A stretch of DNA of 60,149 bases. Origin: a virus. The stretch's first letter is position 1. Each line of letters starts with the position of its first letter. The notes under the pieces were generated by a model. That model was not told the DNA's origin. It searched no databases and was given only the letters and a program-made list of their open reading frames with translations. Location: positions 1 through 60,149 of the IMG/VR virus record IMGVR_UViG_3300033273_000263. The stretch is one strand, 5' to 3'. This document shows, in pieces, positions 49,643 to 58,900 of the stretch. Made by a program: the position numbers and the translations under genes.

Positions 49643-49857
49643 AACGAATTTTTTACTTGCTCCACAACCTTATCTATAACATCAACATCAATGCCTAAGA
49701 ATGGTGGGATGATTCCCATCATTCTAAGAAGACCATCAACAAATAGTGCTAGCACAATGAACCCTAAAATCATACTGATAATAGAAGCAGTACGATTATG
49801 TTTTGCCATAGCAGCATCAATCATTTGCTGCACTTCTTGTCGATAATCTTCTGGCAT
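49639..49857 (-). CDS. Small membrane protein, 72 residues
   Basis: Charged N-terminus (EDYRQEVQQMIDAAMAKHNR), then a membrane helix (IISMILGFIVLALFVDGLL) and an amphipathic end. ATGA overlap with the oxygenase gene. Function unknown. Confidence 0.6.
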   Translation of the reverse strand: MPEDYRQEVQQMIDAAMAKHNRTASIISMILGFIVLALFVDGLLRMMGIIPPFLGIDVDVIDKVVEQVKNSL

Positions 49858-49875
49858 TGTTTTAAGTTGTAAAGG

Positions 49876-50376
49876 TCAGCGGTCGCCTTCTGCTCGCTCT
49901 TCAGAGCGTACTACTGTGAACTCACCTTCGGGATATCGTGTGGCAAGTTTTACAGTGTTGCGGAAGATCACTTCTTCAAAACGAAGATTGAGTGCCATAC
50001 ACGCTTGGGCAGCATACCAGAGGATGTCTCCCAGTTCGGTCATCAGATGATCACGAACGTCTTCGTTGTAAGGCTTACCTTGGAATTTGATTTTCTTCAC
50101 CAGTTCCATAAACTCACCACTCTCTGCCACGAGACCAGAAGCAGCGGTGTCAAGGCGTTCGATCTTACAACCTGCCTTGTGAAGTTCTTGGTAACGCTCC
50201 ATCAGAGCGTCAAAATCTTTAGAAGGGTCGCTTGTGACGACATCAACGAACTCGATATATTTATCGAGATCAACCTCCATTTTTTGTTCTTGACGCCTTT
50301 TAGCATTATCTACTACCTTTTTGGACGAGGGTGTGTTGAAACCCTTAAAGTCCTGAGGCATTGCATCAATCGACAT
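49876..50376 (-). CDS. mazG: MazG-like nucleotide pyrophosphohydrolase
   Basis: 166 residues with the MazG metal site: TAASGLVAESGEFMELVKK (ExxE) and LMTELGDILWYAAQ (ExxD). MazG hydrolyses NTPs or dNTPs and, in cyanophages, is proposed to affect ppGpp or nucleotide pools. The N-terminus is an extra ~60 residues. It is 2 nt after gp41. Confidence 0.93.
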   Translation of the reverse strand: MSIDAMPQDFKGFNTPSSKKVVDNAKRRQEQKMEVDLDKYIEFVDVVTSDPSKDFDALMERYQELHKAGCKIERLDTAASGLVAESGEFMELVKKIKFQGKPYNEDVRDHLMTELGDILWYAAQACMALNLRFEEVIFRNTVKLATRYPEGEFTVVRSEERAEGDR

Positions 50377-50378
50377 AA

Positions 50379-51743
50379 TTAAACCTTCCAGTCAGTGAAC
50401 AGTTTGTTTTCGAGAACCTCAACAGGTCCTTCGGGTTGACCAGCATCCACGACTTGCGGCTGCTCGTCACAATCATACAGGCGCATCTTTGCCCTGTCAA
50501 TACCCACAACGAATCTCTTGTGCATTGTGGGGTCATTGTATCTATTCTTAAGTTGTTTGATCATAATCTGACCCGATGCTTCCAGATCTTCCGAACTGAT
50601 CAAAGCAAACATAAAGTCTGCAGTAGCAGGAAGACCGAAGGATTCTGAGGTGTCGGTCAGTTCAACGTCGCTGTTACCATACCCACTCCGAGTAGTCTGA
50701 GTAGCGGTAATGATAGGCACGTCGCACTCACCAGCAAGACCACGGAGTTCTTCAGCGATTGCTTTAACATAGGTGTACGAGTTTACGATAGCGCCTTTGT
50801 AGCGTGAGGATGCACAGATGTTCAGATAGTCAATGTAGATGACATCTGGTACAAAGGACTTTTTGACTGCCAGTTCCTGAAGGAGTGCCTTGAAGTGTCC
50901 CTTGTGAGCAGACGCAGTGGGGTACTCCTTGATAACCAAACGACCTTGTGTCTTAAGCGACAGTTTGTGGATCTTGTTATCAAACATCACCTTGGGTAAT
51001 GTTTCCAGTTGCTGCACACCAACGTTCAAGAGATTAGCGTCGATGCGTTCTGCAATCCTTTCCTCTGCCATCTCCAGCGTGATGTAAAGGACATTGTATC
51101 CTGCCATCAGGTGTGATGCTGCACAGTGACACATAAAAAGACTCTTACCAACACCCGTACCTGCCAGGGCAACGTTGAGAGTCTTCTTACAGATACCACC
51201 CTTGGTAACCTTGTTCAGCATACTAAGGTCAAATGGGATCCGTTCTTCATCACGATGGTAATACTCATAGCGAGCATCAGCATCAAAGATGTAATCGTGT
51301 CCAACTGAGTTATCAAAACTGACAGCAAGTGCATCAGAGAGGATAGATGGAATAGCATCACGTCCTCGCATCTCATCGTTACCCTCAGCAATCTGAATAG
51401 ATTCGAGGAGAGCATTGTAGATAGCACGATCGCGACACCACTTCTCCGCAGTATCACACAACCACTTAAGGTCGTGTGGTTCATCAGAGGACTCCTGCAC
51501 AATCTTAGCAGTGTGTGCATACACATCCCCAGTCAAGTCTTTCCGACCTTCAAGTTCAATGCATAGTGCTTCCTTAGATGGAAGTGCATCGTACTCAATA
51601 AAGTATTCTGAGAGTTGCTCGTAGATTAATTTATTGGAATAGTCCTCAAAGAACTCAGACTTGATGTGAGGAAGAACTCTGCGCGTGAACCCCTCGTCAA
51701 AAAGCATCGATGATACTAAAAGGGATTCAACAGAGTTAGACAT
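50379..51743 (-). CDS. 41: Replicative DNA helicase gp41
   Basis: This 454-residue DnaB-family helicase has an N-terminal helical domain, Walker A AGTGVGKSLF, LYITLEMAEERIAERID, Walker B PDVIYIDYLNI and ITATQTTR with the arginine region. It unwinds DNA ahead of gp43 and partners the gp61 primase. It starts 8 nt inside the preceding oxygenase gene. Confidence 0.96.
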   Translation of the reverse strand: MSNSVESLLVSSMLFDEGFTRRVLPHIKSEFFEDYSNKLIYEQLSEYFIEYDALPSKEALCIELEGRKDLTGDVYAHTAKIVQESSDEPHDLKWLCDTAEKWCRDRAIYNALLESIQIAEGNDEMRGRDAIPSILSDALAVSFDNSVGHDYIFDADARYEYYHRDEERIPFDLSMLNKVTKGGICKKTLNVALAGTGVGKSLFMCHCAASHLMAGYNVLYITLEMAEERIAERIDANLLNVGVQQLETLPKVMFDNKIHKLSLKTQGRLVIKEYPTASAHKGHFKALLQELAVKKSFVPDVIYIDYLNICASSRYKGAIVNSYTYVKAIAEELRGLAGECDVPIITATQTTRSGYGNSDVELTDTSESFGLPATADFMFALISSEDLEASGQIMIKQLKNRYNDPTMHKRFVVGIDRAKMRLYDCDEQPQVVDAGQPEGPVEVLENKLFTDWKV

Positions 51744-52314
51744 AGTGAGTGTACGTGCTGAGGAGATACTTGTCGTTGGAGATGGCAGGTTTCCCGCAGT
51801 GTGGATATAACCACAGGGGCGGGAAGATTACCATCCTACCAGTTTTGGGTTTGACTGTAAAGTCATCGAAGAAAACTGTTTCACCGCCTTCTTCGACATC
51901 GTTAAGGTACCAGAAGATTGAGAGGAAACGTCGTGCCGAATCATAATCGCCAACATCAACGTGAGTGTCAAACCTATCGTCTGTTCCTGCCTCATACTTC
52001 TTGACTCTGAACTGTTCTAATGCAGAGCGTTTAGGAAAACTCTGCCTGCATTGAACATCGTCCATATATTTCTGGACATAATGGGAACCAGACTCAATTA
52101 AAGCATTATGGATAAGACCCCAGTCATTTGCTGGGTGCTCAGTAAGATCTGTATGGTCATCCAGGTACTGAGTGATATTAAATTGTTTGAACTTTGGTTT
52201 ACCACCATTATCAAACTCTTCCAAGATTTGACCTTGGAAGAGTCGAATGACATTCTTACACAGATCTTCAGTGAGTGTGTAATCGTAAACTTGGATAAAG
52301 TCTTTAAGATCCAT
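51736..52314 (-). CDS. 2OG-Fe(II) oxygenase, prolyl-4-hydroxylase-like
   Basis: I start at [14 protein letters not shown], giving 192 residues. It has the classic HxD site ([20 protein letters not shown]), [13 protein letters not shown], and [18 protein letters not shown] with the distal His and basic residue. It lies between uvsX and gp41 in the replisome operon, overlapping both. The substrate is unknown: host protein, phage protein or nucleobase. Confidence 0.8.
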   Translation of the reverse strand: MDLKDFIQVYDYTLTEDLCKNVIRLFQGQILEEFDNGGKPKFKQFNITQYLDDHTDLTEHPANDWGLIHNALIESGSHYVQKYMDDVQCRQSFPKRSALEQFRVKKYEAGTDDRFDTHVDVGDYDSARRFLSIFWYLNDVEEGGETVFFDDFTVKPKTGRMVIFPPLWLYPHCGKPAISNDKYLLSTYTHYV

Positions 52315-53317
52315 AACCAAATTCCTTTCTTGCAGATTCGTCAAGTGCTTGCATCACTTCGGGGGTGAAGTATCTTTCGGGATTAGCCAGAATAGCAGAA
52401 GGATAAACAGAGGATTCACCAACAACGACACGATTCCCCTTACGGGTGAATACTCCGTACTGTTCACCCAATTCCAATAATCCATAATACCTGTCCAGTC
52501 CGCGTTCGTCATAGAAAAGACGTGTTGCAACTTTGCTGTTCTCCTTGGTGAATCGAGACTTCTTAGTTTCGCACTTGATGATGTTACCTACAACTTCCTT
52601 ACCATCCTTCTCTTTAGATTTGGAGAGATAGATGATGGTTGAAGCAGCGTACTTCAATCCCGATCCACCACCCATCTCTTTAGTAGGTACATAAGCACCC
52701 ACCACATCATATGTATGATTGGTAACAATCATAGGAATATTTGCTTTACCCAGTTTGAGGGTGAGGACTCGGAAGATTGCCTTAACAACTTGTGCTCGTG
52801 TCATATCACGAGTCTCCTTACCTGCCTCAGAGTCTTCAATCTCCTTGGTGGTAGAGAGCATACCCAGGGAGTCAAGCACAAACATCAGGGGTTTGCGATC
52901 CTCTGGCTTCTGCTCCAAATACTTGTCAGCAATCTTCAGTGCTTGAGTTCGGAATTCCTGTACAGTGGTAACAGGAACAATGATCATACGCTTAGAGTCG
53001 ATGTTACGACTCTCGATCATATCTTTAGAAAGTGCTGACTCAGACTCAAAATAAATGACTCCAGCGTCAGGATCAGTATCAAGGAAATGACGCACAACAG
53101 AGAGAGTAAAAAAAGTCTTCCCTGTGGACGATTCTCCAGCAATAGCGGTGATCTTATTAGAGGGAATACCCCCAAAGATAGATCCACTAACCAAAGCGTT
53201 AAAGATATAAGAGCCAGTGTCAACGAAATCTGAAACGTCGCCAGCAGCAACCCCCTCACTAACAACTGAAGCATACTCATTACCGATCTCGGAAATGACT
53301 GTGTTTAAGAAACTCAT
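52304..53317 (-). CDS. uvsX: Recombinase UvsX (RecA-like)
   Basis: 337 residues with the RecA core: [17 protein letters not shown] (Walker A), [22 protein letters not shown] (Walker B) and [10 protein letters not shown]. It coats ssDNA and drives strand exchange in recombination-dependent replication. ATGA overlap with gp43. Confidence 0.95.
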   Translation of the reverse strand: MSFLNTVISEIGNEYASVVSEGVAAGDVSDFVDTGSYIFNALVSGSIFGGIPSNKITAIAGESSTGKTFFTLSVVRHFLDTDPDAGVIYFESESALSKDMIESRNIDSKRMIIVPVTTVQEFRTQALKIADKYLEQKPEDRKPLMFVLDSLGMLSTTKEIEDSEAGKETRDMTRAQVVKAIFRVLTLKLGKANIPMIVTNHTYDVVGAYVPTKEMGGGSGLKYAASTIIYLSKSKEKDGKEVVGNIIKCETKKSRFTKENSKVATRLFYDERGLDRYYGLLELGEQYGVFTRKGNRVVVGESSVYPSAILANPERYFTPEVMQALDESARKEFGYGS

Positions 53318-55791
53318 ACGAATAGGTCTTCTAGGGTAGCGATTTTCTCTGCCTTCCAGTTGATTGTATCCATAATCACCTGTAGAGGATCGAGAAAACT
53401 TTTCTGAAATTGTAGATCGTAATCGATCGACTTGTCAAGTCCAAACTCCTTGGGAAGAGTCTGGAAGAATGAGATCACATTCTCATTGATCTTGTTTGGT
53501 TGACGAAGGTACAAGAACTTAATCTTTTCGCCGTCTTGAATGAGGGGATACTTGTGTGTGATCTTGGTTTTCTTTGCGTGAAAATTATATAGCAGAGCAC
53601 CACGAACGTGGATCGGGGTACCCTTACTATAGATTGTGGCAGGGTTGGAGAACTTTGCAAGGTTGTTGCATCCACGAGGGAATGCAATTTCTTCTGGTGG
53701 AAGACTTTCAAACTTCTTACGAAAGTTAGCAACGTACTCCTGAACATCATCTTGGGTACCATTCATAATAACCTTCAGGGCATCCTTAATTGCCGTACGG
53801 CAGGATGCTGGTGTGGATGATTTGACTGCTTCGATACCCATCATCTTGAGTTTGGGTTCAGTAAACCTCACACCTTCGATGTCCCAAGCATTGAGGATGT
53901 ACCTCTTCTTGGCAGTCCAGATGCCTTTGTTCGCGATAGTCTCGCGCTTCATAAACATCTTCTGGTCGTACGCATTAACGTACCGTGCTAGTTCTTTGTA
54001 CGATTTGTCGATGAATGGTTCGATTCGATCCGTACAGGCTGCATCGAGAAAGTCAACGATCCTCTCCTTCGAAACATCTCGTGAAGCAAATACAGAACGG
54101 ACAAGTAGATCAAGACAGATATAGATGCTGTCAGTATCACTGGCAATAACATAGTCTTTGTCCTCCGTGTTGAGTAGTTTATTTAGATAGGCATTCATCT
54201 TGTTCTCAATCCAACGGATCGATACCTGTCCAGACAGAGTGATTGCCTCAGCATTGGCAAGGTTATAGTACCTAAAATACTGGTTACCAATGGCACCATA
54301 GGCACTGTTAAGTTGAATCTTGCGTGCCATCTGGATATTGTTGAATGCACTGATATCATCCTGTAATTTAGGATCACCAGTTTCTTCAAACTTTTTCTTG
54401 GCAGCAAGCATCTTGCCCTTGTAGATCTTACGTTCATCGTAGATCTTCTGCATCATCTCAGGGAGAAAACCGTGAATGTCCTTACGATACTGAGCACCGT
54501 TAGCACAAACACAAGTATCTCCCTTGATGGTAACCTCCTGGTTTAGGAGTTTATCTACCGAGACACCTGGGAACCTCTCATCCACCAACGTCTCTGGCGA
54601 GATGTTGTACTGCATAATGAGGTGAGGGTATAGGGAGTTGAGGTCAAAAGAGACCACCCATTCATACTGCCCAGGAACAGGTTCTTTGACATACGCACCA
54701 GCATACTTGTCATCCTTCTTGGACTCCTGTTTCGGTGGAACACAGATCTTACGATCCTTGAGGTAATTATAGATGAGGGTATCCCACATCCGTACCTGAG
54801 AGTAGACATCTTCGAAATTGACCTTAGCATCATATGCCATAGTCACTGCAAGTTCTAGTAGTTTCATCTTGTGCTCAAGACGATCCACCAGTTCAACGTC
54901 GATGATGTTGTACTCAACGAACTTCTGCCAGTCATTCGTATAGAACTCCTTGAAGTTCTCGAACTCACTGTGATCCAACTTCTGCTGGTTCAGTTCAACA
55001 AAAGCAATATGATCCAGTCGATAGGACTCCTGGTTGCTATAAGTGAACTTCTGGTACAGGTCAAGGTAGTCAAGGATGCTGACACCCAAGATGTCATAGG
55101 CAAGGTTCTTGCGACCTTTGATGTACACCTCACGCATATTCACCTTGTCCCAAGGGGACAGGGACTTCTGCCACTTCTCACCAAGCACACGCTCAATGCG
55201 ACGGCAGATATACGGGATGTCATACAGGTTACAGTTCCAACCAGTAACAACATCAGGAGTATTCTCAACCCACCACTTGTGGAAGTCTGCAAGCATCTCC
55301 TGCTCAGTCCAGAAGACACGATACTCAGTATCGATTTTTGCCTCCCTGGTACCCCAGGTGATGAACTTACCAGACGACAAGTCTTTAATGGTGATGAGCA
55401 GCATCTCCTCTTGACACGCCTCGGTGTCTGGGAAACCGTTCTCACAAGCAACCTCAATGTCAATCGTATAGATCTTCATCTGTTGCAGGTTAAATCGAAG
55501 TTGACCAGGGTAGTTTTCACTGATCCACTGGTACACAAATCGTTCATACCCGTGCACTTCAAACCCATCAACGTCCTTGTACTTCTCGATGAATTCACGA
55601 GCACGACGGGCACCATCCTGAACAACAGGTGCCATCTGCTTGCCATCAAGAGATTTCCATTCACCCTTGGGCGATGGTACAAACAGAACGGGTTTAATGA
55701 TCTGCTTGAATGAAACAGGAGACCCATTCTCATACCCACGGCAGAGGATGGCGTCTCCTAGAAGTGTAACGTTTGTATAGATTGAACTCAA
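53314..55791 (-). CDS. 43: DNA polymerase gp43 (family B)
   Basis: This 825-residue replicative polymerase is intact. Exonuclease motifs [26 protein letters not shown] and the third Exo region are present. The polymerase motifs are [16 protein letters not shown] (A), [18 protein letters not shown] (B) and ASDTDSIYI (C). The C-terminus ends TLEDLFV, consistent with a clamp-binding tail. No intein or intron is seen. Confidence 0.98.
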   Translation of the reverse strand: MSSIYTNVTLLGDAILCRGYENGSPVSFKQIIKPVLFVPSPKGEWKSLDGKQMAPVVQDGARRAREFIEKYKDVDGFEVHGYERFVYQWISENYPGQLRFNLQQMKIYTIDIEVACENGFPDTEACQEEMLLITIKDLSSGKFITWGTREAKIDTEYRVFWTEQEMLADFHKWWVENTPDVVTGWNCNLYDIPYICRRIERVLGEKWQKSLSPWDKVNMREVYIKGRKNLAYDILGVSILDYLDLYQKFTYSNQESYRLDHIAFVELNQQKLDHSEFENFKEFYTNDWQKFVEYNIIDVELVDRLEHKMKLLELAVTMAYDAKVNFEDVYSQVRMWDTLIYNYLKDRKICVPPKQESKKDDKYAGAYVKEPVPGQYEWVVSFDLNSLYPHLIMQYNISPETLVDERFPGVSVDKLLNQEVTIKGDTCVCANGAQYRKDIHGFLPEMMQKIYDERKIYKGKMLAAKKKFEETGDPKLQDDISAFNNIQMARKIQLNSAYGAIGNQYFRYYNLANAEAITLSGQVSIRWIENKMNAYLNKLLNTEDKDYVIASDTDSIYICLDLLVRSVFASRDVSKERIVDFLDAACTDRIEPFIDKSYKELARYVNAYDQKMFMKRETIANKGIWTAKKRYILNAWDIEGVRFTEPKLKMMGIEAVKSSTPASCRTAIKDALKVIMNGTQDDVQEYVANFRKKFESLPPEEIAFPRGCNNLAKFSNPATIYSKGTPIHVRGALLYNFHAKKTKITHKYPLIQDGEKIKFLYLRQPNKINENVISFFQTLPKEFGLDKSIDYDLQFQKSFLDPLQVIMDTINWKAEKIATLEDLFV

Positions 55792-56024
55792 AGTGCCTTC
55801 TTGTAGTTGGTAACGGCGTCGTCAGACGGATCTACTATAGTCAAGATCACGTCAGAAGTCAAGAAAATATCGCGCTGGTCTGTGTACAGGGGATACCTAG
55901 TCCACGCATTAGCATCGATCCTCATACAGTTACCAATAAGATACGATGGTTCTTCATCTAGTTCAGTAACCTCACCCATAAGGTGAGTGTGATCCTTAAG
56001 AATCACTATCTTTAACGGACTCAT
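55788..56024 (-). CDS. Small beta-rich protein upstream of gp43
   Basis: 78 residues, ATGA-coupled to gp43. Strands such as KIVILKDHTHLMGEVTEL and IDANAWTRYPLYT, with an acidic end. Position suggests a replisome accessory role, but no family is recognised. Confidence 0.6.
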   Translation of the reverse strand: MSPLKIVILKDHTHLMGEVTELDEEPSYLIGNCMRIDANAWTRYPLYTDQRDIFLTSDVILTIVDPSDDAVTNYKKAL

Positions 56025-56355
56025 TGTGATGTACCTCAGTTAATGTTTCCCATCGTGCCTTAACTTCAGGATGGGGTTCGTAAATGGTGACGACTTGAGA
56101 CAACTGAACAAGAGTTCTATTGTCACAGGAAAGTGGAATCCACGGGAACAACTCAAGATTGAGATCATTGATCTTCTGAGGTGTATCATCAGCACCTTCT
56201 TCAAATAACATCTCTGCAGTTGCAGTGATGGTAACAGTATAAGGATTTGTGAGAAAATAACCGATTGGTGAGTATGATTCCTGGTTAGGATATGCTTCCT
56301 TTACATCAGCAATGATGTCCTCACCGCTTGCGATTCTTACGATTTTTACGGTCAT
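55996..56355 (-). CDS. Sm-like small protein
   Basis: About 119 residues from MTVKIVRIASGEDIIADVKE. The opening strand-turn-strand plus YFLTNPYTVTI resembles the Sm-like 'SGEdiIa.v...NP' proteins of T4-like phages. An acidic segment follows. It overlaps neighbours on both sides. Function unknown. Confidence 0.65.
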   Translation of the reverse strand: MTVKIVRIASGEDIIADVKEAYPNQESYSPIGYFLTNPYTVTITATAEMLFEEGADDTPQKINDLNLELFPWIPLSCDNRTLVQLSQVVTIYEPHPEVKARWETLTEVHHNESVKDSDS

Positions 56356-56548
56356 AGTTTTTCTCCAATAATTTTTCATAGACATCTCTTACGATGTCAC
56401 CAAATGCCCTTCTAGCGGTGATGTTCTTTTCATCTGCTAGCACCCTAGCATAATACAAAATTGTCTCGGCATCTTCAGTAGGAACATCTAAAGTAACCGA
56501 TTCATATTCTTGGCAGTTCTTGGGCGTACAGTTAACATAATAATTCAT
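56321..56548 (-). CDS. Small conserved protein, first gene of replisome operon
   Basis: 75 residues with SVTLDVPTEDAETILYYARV, a helix, and a basic end (KNYDRKNRKNRKR). Function unknown. It follows a terminator and a late promoter box. Confidence 0.6.
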   Translation of the reverse strand: MNYYVNCTPKNCQEYESVTLDVPTEDAETILYYARVLADEKNITARRAFGDIVRDVYEKLLEKNYDRKNRKNRKR

Positions 56549-56560
56549 ACAATCGCTCCA

Positions 56561-56588
56561 AATAAAAAGAGACCCTTGCGGGTCTCTT
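56561..56588 (-). terminator. Intrinsic terminator
   Basis: Nine-bp stem AAGAGACCC/GGGTCTCTT with a GNRA-type GCAA loop on the minus strand, then T-rich TTTTTATT. It ends the beta-barrel gene transcript. Confidence 0.85.
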
Positions 56589-56599
56589 CGGTTGTATTC

Positions 56600-56607
56600 T
56601 ATTTATA
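56600..56607 (-). promoter_or_regulatory. Late promoter TATAAATA upstream of a terminator
   Basis: Perfect late box, 51 nt before the replisome operon ATG but upstream of the terminator hairpin, so its RNA would begin with that hairpin. Confidence 0.45.
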
Positions 56608-56619
56608 CTATCTGGAAGA

Positions 56620-56991
56620 TCAGAAGGAATACTTCAGACCTGCCTTGGTGCCGTATCCACGGTCAACGCTGGAAGAACCAGAACCGAGGAACGAAACTTC
56701 ACCATAGACGCCGAGTTTCTCGGTAACCGAGACGCCCAGACCTGCCTTACCCGAAGGAACGGTGTCAACCTCGCCACCGTCAGGGGAGACGACAGAAGCG
56801 CCTGCTTGGACGTAGTAGGAAGCAGACTCACCAAGAGGACCTTCGTAGCCCACGTGGAGGTCAGTCGTCGTGCCAGTGTAGTCCGAACCAGTGAAACCAG
56901 AGTTGGCTTCCACGTTAACGTAGGGACCTGCCAGGGCAGCAGCGGGAGCGAACGCGAGAGCAGCAGCAGCTGCGAAAGCAGTTTTGATCAT
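56620..56991 (-). CDS. Exported beta-barrel-like outer-membrane-type protein
   Basis: 123 residues with a signal peptide (MIKTAFAAAAALAFAPAAAL, cut after ALA). The mature ~100 residues are alternating strands (TTTDLHVGYEG, ASYYVQAGASV, KAGLGVSVTEK, LGVYGEVSFLG) ending KAGLKYSF with a terminal Phe, as in outer-membrane barrels. It could insert in the host outer membrane. It has its own sigma70 and late promoters and a structured leader. Confidence 0.78.
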   Translation of the reverse strand: MIKTAFAAAAALAFAPAAALAGPYVNVEANSGFTGSDYTGTTTDLHVGYEGPLGESASYYVQAGASVVSPDGGEVDTVPSGKAGLGVSVTEKLGVYGEVSFLGSGSSSVDRGYGTKAGLKYSF

Positions 56992-57015
56992 AGTTGTTTT
57001 ACCTTTGAATTTACT

Positions 57016-57059
57016 TGCGGAGTGGTTACCCGCAGATGGAGGATCGGGTTTTCCCGATC
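57016..57059 (-). promoter_or_regulatory. Two leader hairpins upstream of the beta-barrel gene
   Basis: Hairpin 1: GATCGGG/CCCGATC (57042-57059, 4-nt loop). Hairpin 2: TGCGG/CCGCA (57016-57034, 9-nt loop). Both lie in the ~70-nt leader between the sigma70 promoter and the ATG. Confidence 0.55.
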
Positions 57060-57067
57060 GCTTAAGA

Positions 57068-57097
57068 ATTGTACATCACCCTGAGAAATCTTGTCAA
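57068..57097 (-). promoter_or_regulatory. Sigma70 promoter of the beta-barrel gene
   Basis: TTGACA, 18 nt, TACAAT on the minus strand. Confidence 0.7.
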
Positions 57098-57123
57098 CCC
57101 CTCAGGGCGCTGTAACAAAAAGT

Positions 57124-57131
57124 TATTTATA
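57124..57131 (-). promoter_or_regulatory. Late promoter TATAAATA
   Basis: Perfect T4 late box 27 nt upstream of the sigma70 -35 box of the same gene. Confidence 0.55.
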
Positions 57132-57169
57132 CACCAAACCGTAACGTATTGTTACAGTTTATGCCAACC

Positions 57170-57191
57170 ATCACTGATAATTATCAATGAT
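57170..57191. repeat. 22-nt near-perfect palindrome
   Basis: Ten of eleven arm positions are complementary, centred on TGATAATTATCA. It contains the stop codon of the 57.2-kb membrane protein. No T-run follows. Confidence 0.7.
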
Positions 57192-57332
57192 GCTCTGGCA
57201 CTTGTCTAGGTTCTTCTTGCAAAAATTATGCACGTAAGAGTCTGCATCTACACTCATTGTATAATGAGCGTGAGTATGCAAAGACTGAATCACAATCAAG
57301 AACCCAACTACAAGTAGGTTAAACTGCGTCAC
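57171..57332 (-). CDS. Small membrane protein after hsp20
   Basis: The GTG at 57332 gives ~53 residues; a longer ATG start at 57365 lies inside hsp20. Signal-like helix TQFNLLVVGFLIVIQSL, then a His-rich turn and a soluble tail with two Cys. Function unknown. Confidence 0.5.
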   Translation of the reverse strand: MTQFNLLVVGFLIVIQSLHTHAHYTMSVDADSYVHNFCKKNLDKCQSIIDNYQ

Positions 57333-57801
57333 TGGGTTCAGTAGAACCCGTAGTATCAATTTCATAGATCTTGAGTTTCTGGTGATCAGGAATAACCTTC
57401 TTCAATTCTACCACAAGCATTCCATTTGTAAAGGTTACCGATCCAACCTCTACATCATCACTCAAGTTGAAACCTCTAGCGAAGGTGCGAGTCGATACGC
57501 CCCGATGCATATACTCGTCTTCAGCATTCGTATCCTTCGCTGCCTTGGACTTGATGAGCAAGACATTGGATTCCGTGCTCACTTCAATGTCTTCTGGTGC
57601 CCATCCAGCAAGTGCTAGTTCGATGCGCCACTTAACTTCTGATTCTTTGATCAGGTTGTATGGAGGGTACTGTCCACCAGGTTGGTTGTAACCATACGAA
57701 TTCAACCGATGGAAAATGTCATCCAATCCAACGCTATAGCGATTGGCTGCATCAAAAATCCTGTCCAAATCTTTGGACGTGTAACGTGAAAGTCCAGTCA
57801 T
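57319..57801 (-). CDS. hsp20: Small heat-shock protein Hsp20
   Basis: About 160 residues from MTGLSRYTSKDLDRIFDAAN, chosen for the AGGAG upstream. The alpha-crystallin domain is present: WRIELALAGWAPEDIEVSTE, YMHRGVSTRTFARGFNL, and the NGMLVVELKK motif. It acts as a holdase chaperone and is common in cyanomyoviruses. Confidence 0.95.
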   Translation of the reverse strand: MTGLSRYTSKDLDRIFDAANRYSVGLDDIFHRLNSYGYNQPGGQYPPYNLIKESEVKWRIELALAGWAPEDIEVSTESNVLLIKSKAAKDTNAEDEYMHRGVSTRTFARGFNLSDDVEVGSVTFTNGMLVVELKKVIPDHQKLKIYEIDTTGSTEPSDAV

Positions 57802-57855
57802 TGTAGTTCTCCTTAAAAAGCGAGAGTCGTTGTGTGGTCCCCGAAGGCAACCATA

Positions 57856-57861
57856 ATTATA
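57856..57861 (-). promoter_or_regulatory. Possible -10 box TATAAT for hsp20
   Basis: 54 nt before the hsp20 ATG; the -35 region (TTGCTT about 19 nt upstream) is poor. Confidence 0.4.
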
Positions 57862-57915
57862 TAGACGAGATGGTACCAAAAAGCAAGTTCGGTTCTCACC
57901 AAAGAAAGAAATCTA

Positions 57916-57923
57916 CTAAATAG
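57916..57923 (+). promoter_or_regulatory. Late promoter box CTAAATAG (plus strand)
   Basis: 24 nt before the first of three plus-strand exported-protein genes. Confidence 0.55.
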
Positions 57924-57947
57924 CTCTGATCGTAAATTGATTCGGTA

Positions 57948-58454
57948 ATGAAGAAAGCACTGTTTGCTTTTGGAATGATTTTGATGACTGCACCTGCTAT
58001 GGCAGGTGGACTTGTTACTAAACACGCATCCAGTGTTCAACTGACTGTCGATGCTGCAAGAACTACTGCCACGAGAGTGGGTAACTCCTACTCGGTATCT
58101 GGTAGCGGTGTTGTCACTGACGTTGGTGGCAGTGGCACTGCTGACCTTGGTGTTGGTGGTCTTGGCACCATAACTAATGGTGCTGCTGCTGGATCTTTTG
58201 CCACAGCGACCCAAGCAACCTCTGGTAACGCTTTTAGTTTCAGTAACTCCTTTACAGCAGGTGATTCCATAATCACAACTGCTCCCACTGTGGGCAATGT
58301 GAGTGCGTTCTCCAATCAAACTTCTTACGCTGCAGGAACTGCTGGATCTCTGGCAGGTACTGTAACCACAGCAGGTGCTCTAACTGTAACCGCAGGTGGA
58401 GCTGGTACTGTTGCAACAGGACAATTTGTTAGCGAGATTACTGTTATCGACTGA
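57948..58454 (+). CDS. Exported Gly/Ala/Thr-rich repeat protein 1
   Basis: 168 residues with a signal peptide (MKKALFAFGMILMTAPAMAG). The mature part is low in charge and rich in Ala, Gly, Ser, Thr and Val, with SYSVSGSGV and GNAFSFSNSF elements shared with the next gene. It is probably a surface or periplasmic beta-structure. Function unknown. Confidence 0.75.
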   Translation: MKKALFAFGMILMTAPAMAGGLVTKHASSVQLTVDAARTTATRVGNSYSVSGSGVVTDVGGSGTADLGVGGLGTITNGAAAGSFATATQATSGNAFSFSNSFTAGDSIITTAPTVGNVSAFSNQTSYAAGTAGSLAGTVTTAGALTVTAGGAGTVATGQFVSEITVID

Positions 58455-58462
58455 GGTTTGAT

Positions 58463-58897
58463 ATGGATCGTTTGAAAGAAGCAATCGGTCTTGGACTTGT
58501 CTTAGGTATGTTTCACGGGGCTGCTCAAGCAGTACCCGTGGTCCCAAACTTCACACAGGGGTCGATGACGAGCCACACAGAGACGACACAAAAGATAACA
58601 GAAACCATCAACTCGATGGACTATAACACTGGATATCAATATTCAGTAACAGGGAGTGGAGTAACCGCGTCAGGTAATCTTTCGCCTGGCACAGGTACAA
58701 GTAGCGTAACTATTGATGGAGTGACTTCGCAATGGACAGGAATCGGATCGAGACCAACATTCACACAAACAACACCAGGCGCAGCGTTTCAGTTTACAGA
58801 AACGTACCAAGGTCCTGGTTTAAGCAACCAAACAATAATTCAAAGGGTGACAGAGGTTACCAGTGTGACAGACACAACAAGCATTTTCACGCAGTAA
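58463..58897 (+). CDS. Exported protein 2, paralogue of protein 1
   Basis: 144 residues with a signal peptide (LGLVLGMFHGAAQA). The mature part has YQYSVTGSGVTASG and GAAFQFTETY, matching the two elements of protein 1. Thr/Ser-rich. It starts 8 nt after the previous stop. Function unknown. Confidence 0.7.
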   Translation: MDRLKEAIGLGLVLGMFHGAAQAVPVVPNFTQGSMTSHTETTQKITETINSMDYNTGYQYSVTGSGVTASGNLSPGTGTSSVTIDGVTSQWTGIGSRPTFTQTTPGAAFQFTETYQGPGLSNQTIIQRVTEVTSVTDTTSIFTQ

Positions 58898-58900
58898 GAA

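Noticed and set aside
54871-55713. 280-codon open frame on the plus strand
   Set aside because: It lies entirely within gp43, which has every polymerase motif in the opposite strand. The product has no recognisable domain.
58732-58900. Long N-terminal extension of the third exported protein
   Set aside because: It is Arg/Asn-rich, antithetical to a signal peptide, and is the shadow of the preceding gene in another frame.
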